DNA of 64,000 nucleotides from NCBI RefSeq assembly GCF_013155125.1, contig NZ_CP053564.1:2053501-2117500 (forward strand), given 5' to 3'. Below, piece after piece: positions 42,219 to 52,948 of the stretch. The notes under the pieces were generated by a model. It searched no databases. It saw only the letters and a list, made by a program, of their open reading frames with translations, and was not told where the DNA came from. The translations under genes were made by a program, and so were the position numbers. The stretch comes from Pseudonocardia broussonetiae (lineage in GTDB: Bacteria > Actinomycetota > Actinomycetes > Mycobacteriales > Pseudonocardiaceae). Position 1 is the stretch's first letter. Each line of letters opens with the position of its first letter.

Positions 42219-44011
42219 CGTCCACGATCGACCGCACCGACGCCGCCGTCCGCGTCGACGAGTGGCTCGGCGCGTTCTCGTCCGCCCTCGCCGCAGGGGA
42301 CGCCGACGCGGCGGCCGCCCTGTTCGGCGCCGAGAGCTACTGGCGCGACCTCGTCGCGTTCAGCTGGAACATCACGACCGTCGAGGGCCCCGACGGCGTC
42401 GCCGACATGCTCCGGAACACCGACGCCGGCGCCACCGACTTCCGCACGACGGAGGAGCCCGCGGAGGCCGACGGCGTCACCACCGCGTGGATCGCGTTCG
42501 AGACCGCCGTCGGGCGGGGCAGCGGGCTGCTGCGCCTGACCGCGGACGGGAAGGCGTTCACGTTCCTGACCACGCTCGACGAGCTCAAGGGCCACGAGGA
42601 GCCCGCGCGCGACCGCCGCCCGATGGGCGCGGAGCACGGCGCCAACCCCGACCGCGTCACCTGGCTGGAGAGCCGGGAGAAGGAGGCGGCCGAGCTGGGC
42701 TACACGACCCAGCCCGACGTCGTGATCATCGGCGGTGGCCAGGGCGGCATCGCGCTCGGTGCGCGGCTGCGCCAGCTCGGCGTCGCCACGATCATCGTCG
42801 AGCGCAACGAGCGGCCCGGCGACTCCTGGCGCAAGCGCTACAAGTCCCTCGCCCTGCACGACCCGGTCTGGTACGACCACCTGCCCTACATCGACTTCCC
42901 GCCGAACTGGCCGGTGTTCTCGCCGAAGGACAAGGTCGGAGACTGGCTGGAGATGTACGCCAAGGTCATGGAGCTCAACTACTGGGGCTCCACCACGGCG
43001 AAGTCGGCGACCCGCAGCGGCGACACCTGGGAGGTCGTCGTCGACCGCGCGGGCGAGGAGGTGACGCTGCGGCCGGAGCACGTCGTCATCGCGCTGGGGG
43101 TGTCGGGCAAGCCGAACGTCCCCGAGGTGCCGGGGCAGGACGTCTTCCAGGGCGACCAGCACCACAGCTCGCAGCACCCCGGCCCGGACGCCTACAAGGG
43201 CAAGAAGGCCGTCGTCGTCGGGTCCAACAACTCCGCGCACGACATCTGCGCGGCGCTGTGGGAGGCCGGTGCCGACGTCACGATGGTGCAGCGCTCCTCG
43301 ACCCACATCGTGCGGTCGGACTCGCTGATGGACCTGGGCCTGGGCGACCTGTACTCCGAGCGCGCACTGGCGGCGGGCGTCACCACGTTCAAGGCCGACA
43401 CGATCTTCGCGTCGCTGCCCTACCGGATCCTGCACCAGTTCCAGAAGCCGACCTACGACGCGATCCGCGAGCGCGACGCCGAGTACTACGCGGCGCTGGA
43501 GAGGGCCGGGTTCCGCCTCGACTTCGGCGACGACGACTCCGGCCTGTTCATGAAGTACCTGCGCCGCGGCTCGGGCTACTACATCGACGTCGGCGCGTCC
43601 GAGCTCGTCGCCAACGGCGACATCAAGCTGGCGCACGGGCAGGTCACGGAGCTGACGGAGAAGGAGGTCGTGCTCGCCGACGGCACCCGCCTGGAGGCCG
43701 ACCTCGTCGTCTGGGCCACCGGGTACGGCTCCATGAACGGCACGGCGGCCGGGATCTTCGGGCAGGAGACGGCCGACCGGCTCGGCAAGGTGTGGGGCCT
43801 GGGGTCGGACACGACGAAGGACCCGGGCCCGTGGGAGGGCGAGCAGCGCAACATGTGGAAGCCCACCAACGTGGAGAACCTGTGGGTGCACGGCGGCAAC
43901 CTGCACCAGAGCCGCTACTACTCGCTCTACCTCGCGCTGCAGCTCAAGGCCCGCGTCGAGGGCATCCCGACGCCGGTCTACCGGCTGCAGGAGGTGCACC
44001 ACACCTCGTAG
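42215..44011 (+). CDS. Flavin-containing monooxygenase with N-terminal NTF2-like domain
   Basis: This 598-residue protein has an N-terminal SnoaL/NTF2-like stretch (residues 10-125). Then come FAD motif VVIIGGGQGGIALGARL near 170, an FMO-like SWRKRYKSLALHDPVWYDHLPY, NADPH motif VVVGSNNSAHDICAAL near 332 and LVVWATGYGS near 510. Related proteins are FMO- or YUCCA-like oxygenases of small substrates. Coupling to a zinc alcohol dehydrogenase suggests oxidation of an alcohol followed by oxygenation of the ketone or aldehyde. Confidence 0.88.
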   Translation: MTSTIDRTDAAVRVDEWLGAFSSALAAGDADAAAALFGAESYWRDLVAFSWNITTVEGPDGVADMLRNTDAGATDFRTTEEPAEADGVTTAWIAFETAVGRGSGLLRLTADGKAFTFLTTLDELKGHEEPARDRRPMGAEHGANPDRVTWLESREKEAAELGYTTQPDVVIIGGGQGGIALGARLRQLGVATIIVERNERPGDSWRKRYKSLALHDPVWYDHLPYIDFPPNWPVFSPKDKVGDWLEMYAKVMELNYWGSTTAKSATRSGDTWEVVVDRAGEEVTLRPEHVVIALGVSGKPNVPEVPGQDVFQGDQHHSSQHPGPDAYKGKKAVVVGSNNSAHDICAALWEAGADVTMVQRSSTHIVRSDSLMDLGLGDLYSERALAAGVTTFKADTIFASLPYRILHQFQKPTYDAIRERDAEYYAALERAGFRLDFGDDDSGLFMKYLRRGSGYYIDVGASELVANGDIKLAHGQVTELTEKEVVLADGTRLEADLVVWATGYGSMNGTAAGIFGQETADRLGKVWGLGSDTTKDPGPWEGEQRNMWKPTNVENLWVHGGNLHQSRYYSLYLALQLKARVEGIPTPVYRLQEVHHTS

Positions 44012-44048
44012 GCCCGCATCGCGGAGTCCCTGCCTCCTGGTGCTTGGC

Positions 44049-44093
44049 CGAACGGCCCGCTCACCCGACCACGTCGGGTGAGCGGGCCGTTCG
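44049..44093. terminator. Strong bidirectional hairpin terminator
   Basis: A perfect 21-bp inverted repeat (arms start CGAACGGCCCGCTCACCCGA and mirror after a CAC loop at 44070-44072) lies 38 bp after the monooxygenase stop and 31 bp before the convergent MoaD-like gene. No U-tract follows, as is usual for actinobacterial terminators. Confidence 0.75.
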
Positions 44094-44123
44094 CGCGGCC
44101 CCCCGGGCGCTCACGCACGGGCC

Positions 44124-44441
44124 TCAGCCCCCCGCCATCGCCCCCACCACGAGCAGCGGCTCGGTGCCGCGCAGGACGGCGTCGGGCAGCGGGTCGCCGG
44201 GCGGGGCGTGCGACAGGTCCTCCTCGCAGGCGAAGAACCGCACGAACGCCCGGCGACGCCCGGTGGTCCGGTCGCGCACCGCCCCGCACAGCACCGGGTA
44301 GTCGGACTCCAGGGCGTCGAGCACGCCGCCGAGGGTGGCCGGCTCGGCCACCTCGACCCGCACCTCGCCGTCGACCTGGGCCAGGCGGCGCAGGTGGGTC
44401 GGCAGCTTCACGCGGATCGCGGTCATGTCGGCGCCGGTCAC
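44124..44441 (-). CDS. MoaD/ThiS-family ubiquitin-like protein
   Basis: This 105-residue protein ends in AMAGG, with the terminal Gly-Gly needed for adenylation or thiocarboxylation. It has the beta-grasp pattern [37 protein letters not shown] at 44441 overlaps the upstream stop. ATG 44426 is an alternative that would trim five residues. The pairing with a sialidase-like repeat protein recurs in actinobacteria, but the sulfur acceptor is unknown. Confidence 0.8.
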   Translation of the reverse strand: MTGADMTAIRVKLPTHLRRLAQVDGEVRVEVAEPATLGGVLDALESDYPVLCGAVRDRTTGRRRAFVRFFACEEDLSHAPPGDPLPDAVLRGTEPLLVVGAMAGG

Positions 44442-45553
44442 GGCAGCGTCTGGACCGTCACCGACAGCACCGCCGGCAGGTCCCGCACGATCGGCGCCCA
44501 GTTCTCCCCGGCGTCGGGCGAGGCGTAGACCTGCCCGCCGGTCGTCCCGAAGTAGACGCCGCACGTGTCGAGGGAGTCGACGGCCATGGCGTCGCGCAGC
44601 ACGTCGACGTAGCAGTGCTCCTGCGGCAGGCCGCGCGTCAGCGGCTCCCACTCGTGCCCGCCGGTGCGGCTGCGGTAGACCCGCAGCTTCCCCTCGTACG
44701 GGAAGTGCTCGGCGTCGCTGGTGATCGGCACGACGAAGACGGTGTCGGGCTCGTGGGCGTGCACGTCGACGACGAACCCGAAGTCGGTGGGCAGGTTGCC
44801 GCCGATGTCGTGCCAGCTGCGACCGAAGTCGTCGCTGCGCATGACGTCCCAGTGCTTCTGCATGTACACCGTGTCGGGCCGGTCGGGGTGCAGCGCGAGC
44901 TTGTGCACGCAGTGCCCCACCTCGGCGTCGGGATCGGGGATGCCCTCGCTCACCAGGCCGCGGTTGGCCGCCTGCCAGGTCTTCGCGCCGTCCTCGGTGC
45001 GAAAGACGCCGGCCGCGGAGATGGCGACCAGCATCCGCTCCGCGTCGCGCGGGTCGGGCAGGATCGTGTGCAGGCACATACCGCCCGCGCCCGGCTGCCA
45101 GTGCGGCCCCGAGCCGTGCTCGCGCAGGCCGGGCAGCTCGTCCCAGGTGCGGCCGCCGTCGACCGAGCGGAACAGCGCCGCGTCCTCGACGCCGGCGAGC
45201 ACGACGTCGGGGTCGGTGGCCGAGGGCGAGAGGTGCCAGACCCGCGCGAACTCCCACGGGTGCGCCGTGCCGTCGTACCACTGGTGGGTACCGGGCACGC
45301 CGGCGTAGGTGAAGTCGTTGCCGACGGCGTCCCAGGTGCGCCCGCCGTCGTCGGAGCGCTGGATCTGCTGGCCGAACCACCCGCCCGACTGCGACGCCCA
45401 GATGCGGTCGGGGTCCGCCGGCGACCCCGCCACGTGGTAGATCTCCCAGCCCGGGAAGAACGGCCCGTCCACCGTCCAGTCCCGGCGCGCCCCGTCCGCG
45501 GTGAGGACGAACGCGCCCTTGCGCGTGCCGACGAGAACCCGTACCCCGCTCAT
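44438..45553 (-). CDS. Sialidase-like beta-propeller (BNR/Asp-box) protein
   Basis: This 371-residue protein has repeated Asp-box-like motifs S-x-D-x-G-x-x-W ([60 protein letters not shown]). No signal peptide is visible, so it is probably cytoplasmic. ATG at 45553 follows GGAGGTCGC. Its stop overlaps the MoaD-like start. Catalytic activity cannot be inferred. Confidence 0.85.
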   Translation of the reverse strand: MSGVRVLVGTRKGAFVLTADGARRDWTVDGPFFPGWEIYHVAGSPADPDRIWASQSGGWFGQQIQRSDDGGRTWDAVGNDFTYAGVPGTHQWYDGTAHPWEFARVWHLSPSATDPDVVLAGVEDAALFRSVDGGRTWDELPGLREHGSGPHWQPGAGGMCLHTILPDPRDAERMLVAISAAGVFRTEDGAKTWQAANRGLVSEGIPDPDAEVGHCVHKLALHPDRPDTVYMQKHWDVMRSDDFGRSWHDIGGNLPTDFGFVVDVHAHEPDTVFVVPITSDAEHFPYEGKLRVYRSRTGGHEWEPLTRGLPQEHCYVDVLRDAMAVDSLDTCGVYFGTTGGQVYASPDAGENWAPIVRDLPAVLSVTVQTLP

Positions 45554-45609
45554 GCGACCTCCTCGGTTGGATAGGAGGTAGGACGGCCGCCGGGGCCGGG
45601 ACTCATCGG

Positions 45610-46362
45610 TCAGCGGGCCTCCAGCGCCGCCAGGTCGCGCTCGGCGAAGCGGCGGTGCTCGCACTCCTCGTTGAGGATCACGCGCAGGCACTCCCGGACC
45701 GGGCGGGGGTGGTCGGGATCGCCCGGCCAGGGGGACCCCTCGCAGACCCGGTCGAGCCCGGCGTCGGTGAGGCGGTCGAGCAGGTCGGTGACCAGCGCCG
45801 TCCGCCCGGCCCGCACCGCCAGCACCTCCTCGAACGAGGGCCGCGCCGCCGGATCGAGGCCGGCGGTCGCGGCGTCCGCGAGCTCGAAGTCGGTGGGGGG
45901 CAGTCCGAGCGGGTGGTAGGGCTCGGGCCGCTCCAGGACCATCCGGCCGGCCCAGCAGTCGGTGGCGAACACGAGGTGGCGCAGCGTCTCGGTCACCGAC
46001 CACTCGTCGTCGACGCGCTCGTGGCGGGCGGCCTCGTCGAGCCGACGGGCCCGGGCGACGGTGCCCGCCCACAGCCCGGTCAGCTCGTCCCACGCGGCGC
46101 GGTGCTCCTCGACCGTCCGCACCTCCCGCACCCGCACCCGCTCCGGGTGGCGGCGGTCGAGCTCGGCCGTCACGAACGCGGTGACGTCGACGTCGTCGAC
46201 GAGCAGGCGCCCGTACACGCCCGACACCGACAGGCCGTCGACCCAGCACCCGCTGATGCGGACGCCGCGCAGGTCGGAGTCGCGGAAGGCCGCGCCGCCG
46301 AGGTCGGAACGGGTGAACCGCGCCCCGCGGAAGGCGTCGGTGCGGTCCTGGTCGGCGGCCAC
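45610..46362 (-). CDS. Pentapeptide-like N-terminus fused to a DinB-type helical domain
   Basis: In this 250-residue protein, residues 10-45 read as short pentapeptide-like repeats ([28 protein letters not shown]). Residues 70-245 resemble a DinB/mycothiol-dependent four-helix bundle ([43 protein letters not shown]) with histidines that may bind metal. GTG at 46362 is 2 bp from the nadE stop, so it is transcribed with nadE. Function unknown. Confidence 0.78.
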   Translation of the reverse strand: MAADQDRTDAFRGARFTRSDLGGAAFRDSDLRGVRISGCWVDGLSVSGVYGRLLVDDVDVTAFVTAELDRRHPERVRVREVRTVEEHRAAWDELTGLWAGTVARARRLDEAARHERVDDEWSVTETLRHLVFATDCWAGRMVLERPEPYHPLGLPPTDFELADAATAGLDPAARPSFEEVLAVRAGRTALVTDLLDRLTDAGLDRVCEGSPWPGDPDHPRPVRECLRVILNEECEHRRFAERDLAALEAR

Positions 46363-46364
46363 CG

Positions 46365-48401
46365 TCAGGACTCCGGGATCTCGCGGCGGATCTCGTCGAG
46401 CCAGATGCGGGCCGACATGTCCGACGGGGCGCGCCAGTCGCCGCGCGGCGACAGCGACCCGCCCGCCGAGACCTTCGGCCCGTTCGGCAGCGCGGAGCGC
46501 TTGAACTGGCTGAAGGAGAAGTAGCGCTGGGCGAAGACCTCCAGCCAGTGCCGGATGTCGCCCAGGCCGTACTCGACCCGGCGGTCCTCGGGCAGGCCGG
46601 GCGGCCAGTCGCCGACCGACGCGTCGTGCCAGGCGTGCCAGGCCAGGAACGCGATCTTCGACGGGCGGAACCCGAAGCGCAGCACGTGCCACAGCGAGAA
46701 GTCCTGCAGCGCGTACGGGCCGACCTTGGCCTCGCTGCTCTGCACGTCGTCGCCGGGGACGAGCTCGGGCGTGATCTCGGTGTCCAGGACGTCGAGCAGG
46801 ATCGCCGACACCTCGTCGTCGAACAGGTCGGTGGCCGCCACCCAGCGGATCAGGTGCTGGATCTGCGTCTTGGGGACGCCGCCGTTGACGTTGTAGTGCG
46901 ACATCTGGTCGCCGACGCCGTAGGTCGACCACCCCAGCGCCAGCTCCGAGAGGTCGCCGGTGCCCAGCACGATGCCGCCGCGCTGGTTGGCCGCGCGGAA
47001 CAGGTAGTCGGTGCGCAGACCGGCCTGCACGTTCTCGAAGGTGACGTCGTAGACGGGCTCGCCGCCGCCGAAGGGGTGGCCGAGGTTGCGCAGCATCAGC
47101 TCCGCGGTCGGCCGGATGTCGATCTCCTCGAACGTGACGCCGAGCGCGTCGCACAGCCGGGTCGCGTTGTTCTTCGTGCGGTCGCCGGTGGCGAAGCCGG
47201 GCAGGGTGAACGCGAGGATGTCGCTGCGCGGGCGCTGCTCGCGGTCCATCGCACGGGCGGCGACGATGAGGGCGTGGGTGGAGTCCAGCCCACCGGAGAC
47301 CCCGATGACGACCTTCGGCTGCCCGATCGCCCGCAGCCGCTGCTCCAGCCCGGAGACCTGGATGTTGTAGGACTCGAAGCAGTCCTGCTCCAGGCGCGCC
47401 GGGTCCGAGGGCACGAACGGGAAGCGCTCGACCTCGCGCAGCAGCCCGATGTCGCCGGGCGGCGGGTCGAGGTGGAAGGCGACCGTGCGGAACGCCCCCG
47501 TGCGCGCCGCGTGGTGGCGCCGGTTGTCGTCGAAGGTGCCCATGCGCAGGCGCTCGGCGCGCAGCAGGTCGAGGTCGACGTCGGCCACCGAGCGGCGCGG
47601 CCCCTTCGGGAAGCGCTCGGTCTCGGCGAGCAGCACGCCGTTCTCGTAGACCATCGTCTGGCCGTCCCAGGCCAGGTCGGTGGTCGACTCGCCCTCGCCC
47701 GCCGCCGCGTAGGCGTAGGCCGCGAGGCAGCGCGACGACGCCGACTGCGCCAGCAGCTTGCGGTCGTCGGCCCGCCCCACGGTGATCGGGCTGCCGGAGA
47801 GGTTGACGACGACGGTCGCCCCCGCGAGCGTCGCCTCCGCGCTCGGCGGCACCGGGACCCACATGTCCTCGCACACCTCGGCGTGCAGCACGAGCCCGGG
47901 CACGTCGTCGGCGGCGAACAGCAGGTCGGGGCCGATCGGCACGTCGGCGTCGCCCAGGCGGACGGTGCCGCGCACGTCGTCGCCGGGGGCGTACTGGCGG
48001 CGCTCGTAGAACTCGCGGTAGGTCGGCAGGTACGACTTGGGCGCGATGCCGAGGACCGCGCCCCGGTGGATCACCACGGCGCAGTTGAGGATGCGGTGCA
48101 GCACCCGCAGCGGCGCGCCGACGACGAGCACCGGCCGCAGCCCCGCCGACGCCGCGGCGATGTCGAGCAGCGCGCGGCGCACGTCGTCGAGCAGGACGTC
48201 CTGCATGACGACGTCCTCGAGCGAGTAGCCCGAGAGCGTGAGCTCGGGGAACACGGCGACGGCGACGCCCTGGTCGTGGCACTCCCGCGCCGTCTCCAGC
48301 ACGGCCCGCGCGTTGGCGGCCGGGTCGGCGAGGGTGGTGCGCAGGGTGCAGGCGGCCACGCGCGCGAAGCCGTGGCGGTACGCGGAGCGGAAGTCCGACA
48401 C
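46365..48401 (-). CDS. nadE: Glutamine-dependent NAD+ synthetase
   Basis: This 678-residue two-domain enzyme has an N-terminal C-N hydrolase domain with the Glu-Lys-Cys triad ([29 protein letters not shown]) and a C-terminal synthetase with the ATP loop [15 protein letters not shown] near residue 362. The size and the start ([22 protein letters not shown]) match mycobacterial NadE. For that reason GTG 48401 is preferred over GTG 48419. It converts deamido-NAD to NAD with glutamine nitrogen. Confidence 0.95.
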   Translation of the reverse strand: MSDFRSAYRHGFARVAACTLRTTLADPAANARAVLETARECHDQGVAVAVFPELTLSGYSLEDVVMQDVLLDDVRRALLDIAAASAGLRPVLVVGAPLRVLHRILNCAVVIHRGAVLGIAPKSYLPTYREFYERRQYAPGDDVRGTVRLGDADVPIGPDLLFAADDVPGLVLHAEVCEDMWVPVPPSAEATLAGATVVVNLSGSPITVGRADDRKLLAQSASSRCLAAYAYAAAGEGESTTDLAWDGQTMVYENGVLLAETERFPKGPRRSVADVDLDLLRAERLRMGTFDDNRRHHAARTGAFRTVAFHLDPPPGDIGLLREVERFPFVPSDPARLEQDCFESYNIQVSGLEQRLRAIGQPKVVIGVSGGLDSTHALIVAARAMDREQRPRSDILAFTLPGFATGDRTKNNATRLCDALGVTFEEIDIRPTAELMLRNLGHPFGGGEPVYDVTFENVQAGLRTDYLFRAANQRGGIVLGTGDLSELALGWSTYGVGDQMSHYNVNGGVPKTQIQHLIRWVAATDLFDDEVSAILLDVLDTEITPELVPGDDVQSSEAKVGPYALQDFSLWHVLRFGFRPSKIAFLAWHAWHDASVGDWPPGLPEDRRVEYGLGDIRHWLEVFAQRYFSFSQFKRSALPNGPKVSAGGSLSPRGDWRAPSDMSARIWLDEIRREIPES

Positions 48402-48494
48402 GGGCCCAGTCTGCCGCACGGGTCGACGGCTGTCCGGGTCGGCGGCGCGACCGGGGCTGGCTTGTTACCCGTCGGTAGGGCACCATCTGCGTCC

Positions 48495-49310
48495 ATGAGC
48501 GAGTTCGCGGGACGCGTCGCCGTGGTGACGGGAGCCGGATCGGGTATCGGACGGGCGCTGGCCCGGGACCTCGCGGGCCGCGGTGCGCGGCTCGCGCTGT
48601 CCGACGTCGACAAGGACGGGCTGGCGGAGACGGTCGCGTCGATCACCGGCGCGGAGGTCCGCAGCGACGCCCTCGACGTGACCGACCGCGCCGCCGTGCT
48701 GGCCTACGCCGACGAGGTGGTGGGGCAGTTCGGGCGCGTCAACCAGGTCTACAACAACGCCGGCATCGCCTTCGCCGGCAACGTCCTCACCTCGGAGTTC
48801 GAGGAGATCGAGCGCGTCGTCGACATCGACTTCTGGGGCGTGGTCAACGGCACCAAGGCGTTCCTGCCGCACCTGATCGCGTCCGGCGACGGGCACGTCG
48901 TCAACGTCTCCAGCCTGTTCGGCCTGCTGTCGGTGCCGAGCCAGAGCGCCTACAACGCGGCGAAGTTCGCGGTGCGCGGGTTCACCGAGTCGCTGCGCCA
49001 GGAGATGCTCGTCGCGCGCCACCCGGTGCAGGTCACCTGCGTGCACCCCGGCGGCATCAGGACCGGGATCGCCCGCAACGCCGCCCGCGGCAAGGGCTTC
49101 GAGGACGGCGCCGCGATGGAGCGCTTCGACCGCCAGATGCTGCGGATGAGCCCGGAGAAGGCGGCGTCGATCATCCTCGCGGGGGTGCGGCGCAACCGGG
49201 CCCGCGTGCTCGTGGGCAACGACGCCAAGGTCCTCGACGCCGTGGTGCGCCTGCTCGGCTCGGCCTACCAGCGCCCGTTCGCGGCGGTCGCGGGGCGCAC
49301 GCTGCGGTAG
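48495..49310 (+). CDS. Short-chain dehydrogenase/reductase
   Basis: This 271-residue classical SDR has TGAGSGIGRALARDLAGRGARL at residues 11-32, NNAGIAFAG near 88, and YNAAKFAVRGF with catalytic Tyr and Lys near 155. It resembles mycobacterial membrane-linked or acyl-chain SDRs (VHPGGIRTGIARNA), but the substrate is unknown. ATG at 48495, 11 bp after a GTCGGTAGGGCACC sequence also found before the gene at 54771. Confidence 0.88.
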   Translation: MSEFAGRVAVVTGAGSGIGRALARDLAGRGARLALSDVDKDGLAETVASITGAEVRSDALDVTDRAAVLAYADEVVGQFGRVNQVYNNAGIAFAGNVLTSEFEEIERVVDIDFWGVVNGTKAFLPHLIASGDGHVVNVSSLFGLLSVPSQSAYNAAKFAVRGFTESLRQEMLVARHPVQVTCVHPGGIRTGIARNAARGKGFEDGAAMERFDRQMLRMSPEKAASIILAGVRRNRARVLVGNDAKVLDAVVRLLGSAYQRPFAAVAGRTLR

Positions 49311-49327
49311 CGGCATACGCTCCGCCA

Positions 49328-50503
49328 GTGGATCAGGTGCGCACGAGGACCGCGCCGGGCCTGCTCGTCGCCCTCGCCTTCCTCGCCACGATGCTCGGCA
49401 CCACCCTGCCGACGCCGCTCTACCCGATCTACCAGCAGGAACTGGGCTTCGGCGGCCTGATGGTCACGGTCGTGTTCGCGACCTACGCCGTCGGGGTGCT
49501 GGCGGCGCTGCTGCTGTTCGGGCGGCTGTCCGACCGGATCGGCCGCCGCCCCGTGCTGCTGCCCGGCCTCGCGCTCGCCGCGGCCAGCTCGCTGGTGTTC
49601 CTCGTGCCCGACAGCCTGCCCGCGCTGTTCGTCGGCCGGCTGCTCTCCGGGCTGTCGGCCGGGGTGTTCACCGGCGTCGCGACGGCGGCGATCGTCGACC
49701 TGGCACCGCCCGAGGGCCGGGCGCGCGCCGGGCTGCTGGCCGCGGCCGTGAACATGCTCGGGCTCGGGCTCGGCCCGGTGCTCGCGGGCGCGCTCGCCGA
49801 CCTGGCGCCGCTCCCGCTGGTGCTGCCCTACCTCGTGCACCTGGGCCTGGTGGCCGTCGGTGCGGTGGCGGTGCTGTTCGTGCCGGAGCCGGTCGTGCGG
49901 CAGCCCGGGCCGGTGCGGCTGGAGGTGCAGCGGCTGTCGGTGCCCGCCGACGTCCGCCCGGTGTTCGTGCGCGCCGGCATCGCGGGGTTCGCCGGGTTCT
50001 CCGTGCTCGGCTTCTTCACCGCCGTCTCGCCGCTGTTCGTCTCGGGGGTGCTGCGCGAGCCGAGCCACCTGCTGTCCGGTCTCGTCGTGTTCTCCTTGCT
50101 CGGCAGCTCCACCGCGGGCCAGCTGCTCTCGGCGCGGCTGCCGCTGCGCACGTCGCTGCTGGGAGGCTGCCTGGCGCTGGCCGCCGGGATCGCCGTCGTC
50201 GGCGCCGGGCTGGCCACCTCCTCGCTCGCCGTCCTCGTCGCGGGGGCGGTGGTGGCCGGGCTCGGGCAGGGCGCGAGCTTCCGCGCCGGGCTGCAGTCGG
50301 TCACCGGGACGGCGCCCGCCGAGCGGCGCAGCGAGGTCTCGTCGAGCTTCTTCCTGCTGCTCTACGTCGCCATCTCGATCCCCGTCATCGGGGTCGGCGC
50401 GGGCGCGCAGGTGTTCGGGCTCGTGCCCACCGCCGTCGTGTTCGCCGGGCTGGTCGCGCTGCTGGCGCTCGGGGCGTTCACCAGCCTGCTCCGGCGGGTA
50501 TGA
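49328..50503 (+). CDS. Major facilitator superfamily transporter
   Basis: This 391-residue protein has about 12 hydrophobic segments. The cytoplasmic loop 2-3 motif GRLSDRIGRRPVLLPG (near residue 64) marks the MFS fold. The TPLYPIYQQELGF start after TM1 is common in proton-coupled exporters. The substrate is unknown. GTG start at 49328, 17 bp after the SDR gene. Confidence 0.85.
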   Translation: MDQVRTRTAPGLLVALAFLATMLGTTLPTPLYPIYQQELGFGGLMVTVVFATYAVGVLAALLLFGRLSDRIGRRPVLLPGLALAAASSLVFLVPDSLPALFVGRLLSGLSAGVFTGVATAAIVDLAPPEGRARAGLLAAAVNMLGLGLGPVLAGALADLAPLPLVLPYLVHLGLVAVGAVAVLFVPEPVVRQPGPVRLEVQRLSVPADVRPVFVRAGIAGFAGFSVLGFFTAVSPLFVSGVLREPSHLLSGLVVFSLLGSSTAGQLLSARLPLRTSLLGGCLALAAGIAVVGAGLATSSLAVLVAGAVVAGLGQGASFRAGLQSVTGTAPAERRSEVSSSFFLLLYVAISIPVIGVGAGAQVFGLVPTAVVFAGLVALLALGAFTSLLRRV

Positions 50504-50633
50504 CGGTTGTGATGGACCTCGCGGACCACGATCGAGGCCCGGACGCCGACCCGCGTACGCCCCGTCGGCGGAGCCGGTACGGCACTGCGGAGCAGCGGGA
50601 ACGCCGTGCTAGCCGTTTCCGGTAATCGATAAA

Positions 50634-50649
50634 CGCGATAGTGATCGCG
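50634..50649. promoter_or_regulatory. Palindrome in the AT-richer ectABCD promoter region
   Basis: CGCGATAGTGATCGCG has 6-bp perfect arms around AGTG. It lies in the relatively AT-rich stretch 50610-50720 upstream of ectA. It could be an operator for osmoregulated expression, but no regulator is nearby to support that. Confidence 0.4.
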
Positions 50650-50725
50650 CTCACAGGAAATGCGCGGAATGGGTTCCTGATCGATTCGGGAACGTCGCAT
50701 CAGGGTCCCTTCACCTGTAACTTTC

Positions 50726-51268
50726 ATGGCCATGTCCGCACTCGGCACGACCGCACCGGAGACCGGGAGCGACGCACCGACGACGACTTCGCCGCCCACC
50801 ACCGCCGACGGCGTCGCCCTGTGGGAGATCGCCGCGGCCTCGCGGGTGCTCGACGTGAACTCCCGCTACGCCTACGTGCTGTGGTGCCGCGACTTCGCCG
50901 CCACCTCGATCGTCGCGCGCATCGGGGAGCGGGTCGTCGGGTTCGTCACCGGCTACGTCCGGCCCGAGCGCCCCGACACGCTGTTCGTCTGGCAGGTCGC
51001 GGTGCACGAGGTCGCCCGGGGCAGGCGGGTCGCGGCGACGATGCTCGACGACCTCGTCGCGCGGGTCGGCACGCCCTTCCTGGAGACGACGGTGACCGAC
51101 GACAACGCCGCGTCGCTGGCGATGTTCGCCGGGCTCGCCGAGCGCACGGGCGCAGACATGGAACGCACGGAGCTGTTCGGCCCGGCCGAGCTCGGTGCGG
51201 AGCACGACCCCGAGTTCCTGTACCGGATCGGGCCGATGCAGCTGACGCCGACACCCACGCGAGGATGA
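50726..51268 (+). CDS. ectA: L-2,4-diaminobutyrate acetyltransferase
   Basis: This 180-residue GNAT protein is the first step of ectoine synthesis from diaminobutyrate. Features are [46 protein letters not shown] and [11 protein letters not shown] (acetyl-CoA loop). The 30-residue Ser/Thr-rich N-terminus is probably unstructured. The start may also be ATG 50732. Gene order ectA-B-C-D confirms the assignment. Confidence 0.95.
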   Translation: MAMSALGTTAPETGSDAPTTTSPPTTADGVALWEIAAASRVLDVNSRYAYVLWCRDFAATSIVARIGERVVGFVTGYVRPERPDTLFVWQVAVHEVARGRRVAATMLDDLVARVGTPFLETTVTDDNAASLAMFAGLAERTGADMERTELFGPAELGAEHDPEFLYRIGPMQLTPTPTRG

Positions 51269-51276
51269 TGACGACG

Positions 51277-52542
51277 ATGACCGTGTTCGAGGATCTGGAG
51301 TCCGAGGTCCGGAGCTACTGCCGCAACTGGCCCGTGGTGTTCGACACCGCGCGCGGGTCGCGCCTGACCGACGTGGACGGCCGGACCTACCTCGACTTCT
51401 TCGCCGGCGCCGGGGCCCTGAACTACGGCCACAACCCGCCCGCGCTGAAGAAGCCGCTGCTGGAGTACCTGTCCCGCGACGGCATCACGCACGGCCTCGA
51501 CATGTACACCACGGCCAAGGGCGAGTTCCTGCGCACGTTCGAGGACCGGATCCTGCGGCCGCGCGGGCTGGACTACAAGGTGCAGTTCCCCGGCCCGACC
51601 GGCGCGAACACCGTGGAGTCGGCGCTCAAGCTGGCGCGCAAGATCAGCGGCCGCGAGGCGATGATCAACTTCACGAACGCGTTCCACGGCATGACGCTGG
51701 GCGCGCTGTCGGTCACCGGCAACTCGATGAAGCGCGGCGGCGCGGGCATCCCGCTGGTGCACGCCACCCCGATGCCCTACGACAACTACTTCGACGGCAC
51801 CGTCCCCGACTTCCTGTGGATGGAGAAGCTCCTCCAGGACGCCGGGTCGGGCCTCAACGAGCCCGCCGCGGTGATCGTCGAGACGGTGCAGGGCGAGGGC
51901 GGCATCAACCCCGCGCGCGTCGAGTGGCTGCAGGGCCTCGACGCGCTGTGCAAGCGCAACGGCATCCTGCTCATCGTCGACGACGTGCAGATGGGCGTCG
52001 GGCGCACCGGGCCGTTCTTCTCCTTCGAGATCGCCGGGATCCAGCCCGACATCGTCTGCATCTCCAAGTCGATCAGCGGGTACGGCCTGCCCATGGCCCT
52101 CACGCTCATCAAGCCCGAGCACGACGTGTGGGGCCCCGGCGAGCACAACGGCACGTTCCGCGGCAACAACCCCGCATTCGTCACCGCCACCGCCGCGCTG
52201 AACGAGTTCTGGAGCGACGACGCCCTGGAGCGCTCGACGCTGGCCAAGGGCGAGCGCGTCGACCAGGCGTTCACCGAGATCGCGTCCCGCTCGCAGACCG
52301 TCGAGCTGACGCCGAAGGGGCGCGGCCTGGCCCGCGGCCTGCAGTTCTCCCAGCCCGAGCTCGCCGCGAAGGCGTGCGCCGCGGCGTTCGAGCGCGGCCT
52401 GCTGATGGAGACCTCCGGCCCGTCCGACGAGGTCATGAAGATCCTGCCGGCCCTGACCATCACCGACGACGAGCTCGAGGAGGGCCTCGCCATCGTCGGC
52501 GAGTCCGTCGCCGCCGTCACCGAAGGGGTGTCCGCACGATGA
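51277..52542 (+). CDS. ectB: Diaminobutyrate-2-oxoglutarate aminotransferase
   Basis: This 421-residue class III PLP aminotransferase has [14 protein letters not shown] near residue 37, [14 protein letters not shown] near 107, [27 protein letters not shown] and the Schiff-base lysine in [15 protein letters not shown] near 267. It makes diaminobutyrate from aspartate semialdehyde. ATG 51277 matches family N-termini ([16 protein letters not shown]). ATG 51265 and 51268 overlap the ectA stop. Confidence 0.96.
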   Translation: MTVFEDLESEVRSYCRNWPVVFDTARGSRLTDVDGRTYLDFFAGAGALNYGHNPPALKKPLLEYLSRDGITHGLDMYTTAKGEFLRTFEDRILRPRGLDYKVQFPGPTGANTVESALKLARKISGREAMINFTNAFHGMTLGALSVTGNSMKRGGAGIPLVHATPMPYDNYFDGTVPDFLWMEKLLQDAGSGLNEPAAVIVETVQGEGGINPARVEWLQGLDALCKRNGILLIVDDVQMGVGRTGPFFSFEIAGIQPDIVCISKSISGYGLPMALTLIKPEHDVWGPGEHNGTFRGNNPAFVTATAALNEFWSDDALERSTLAKGERVDQAFTEIASRSQTVELTPKGRGLARGLQFSQPELAAKACAAAFERGLLMETSGPSDEVMKILPALTITDDELEEGLAIVGESVAAVTEGVSAR

Positions 52543-52946
52543 TCGTCCGCACGCTCGACGAGATCACCGACACCGAGCGCGACGTCAAGACCGAGAACTG
52601 GCGGAGCAAGCGCATCGTCCTGGGCGGCGACGGCGTCGGGTTCTCGGTGCACGAGACGGTGCTGCAGGCCGGCACCGTCAACGACTTCTGGTACGCGAAC
52701 CACATCGAGGCCGTCTTCATCACCGAGGGTGAGGGCGAGCTGTACGACAAGGACAACGACACGACCTACGCGCTCGCGCCCGGGTCGATCTACGTGCTGA
52801 ACGGCAACGAGCGCCACCAGCTGCGCCCGCGCACGCAGATGCGCACGGTGTGCGTGTTCAACCCGCCGGTCACGGGCCGCGAGGTCCACGACGAGAACGG
52901 CGTGTACCCGCTGATCACGGCGGAGGAGGAGAAGGAGGCTTCGTAG
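52539..52946 (+). CDS. ectC: L-ectoine synthase
   Basis: This 135-residue cupin cyclase ends the ectoine pathway. It carries [35 protein letters not shown] and [12 protein letters not shown], with the metal and substrate residues expected for EctC. ATG at 52539 overlaps the ectB stop. Confidence 0.96.
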   Translation: MIVRTLDEITDTERDVKTENWRSKRIVLGGDGVGFSVHETVLQAGTVNDFWYANHIEAVFITEGEGELYDKDNDTTYALAPGSIYVLNGNERHQLRPRTQMRTVCVFNPPVTGREVHDENGVYPLITAEEEKEAS

Positions 52947-52948
52947 GC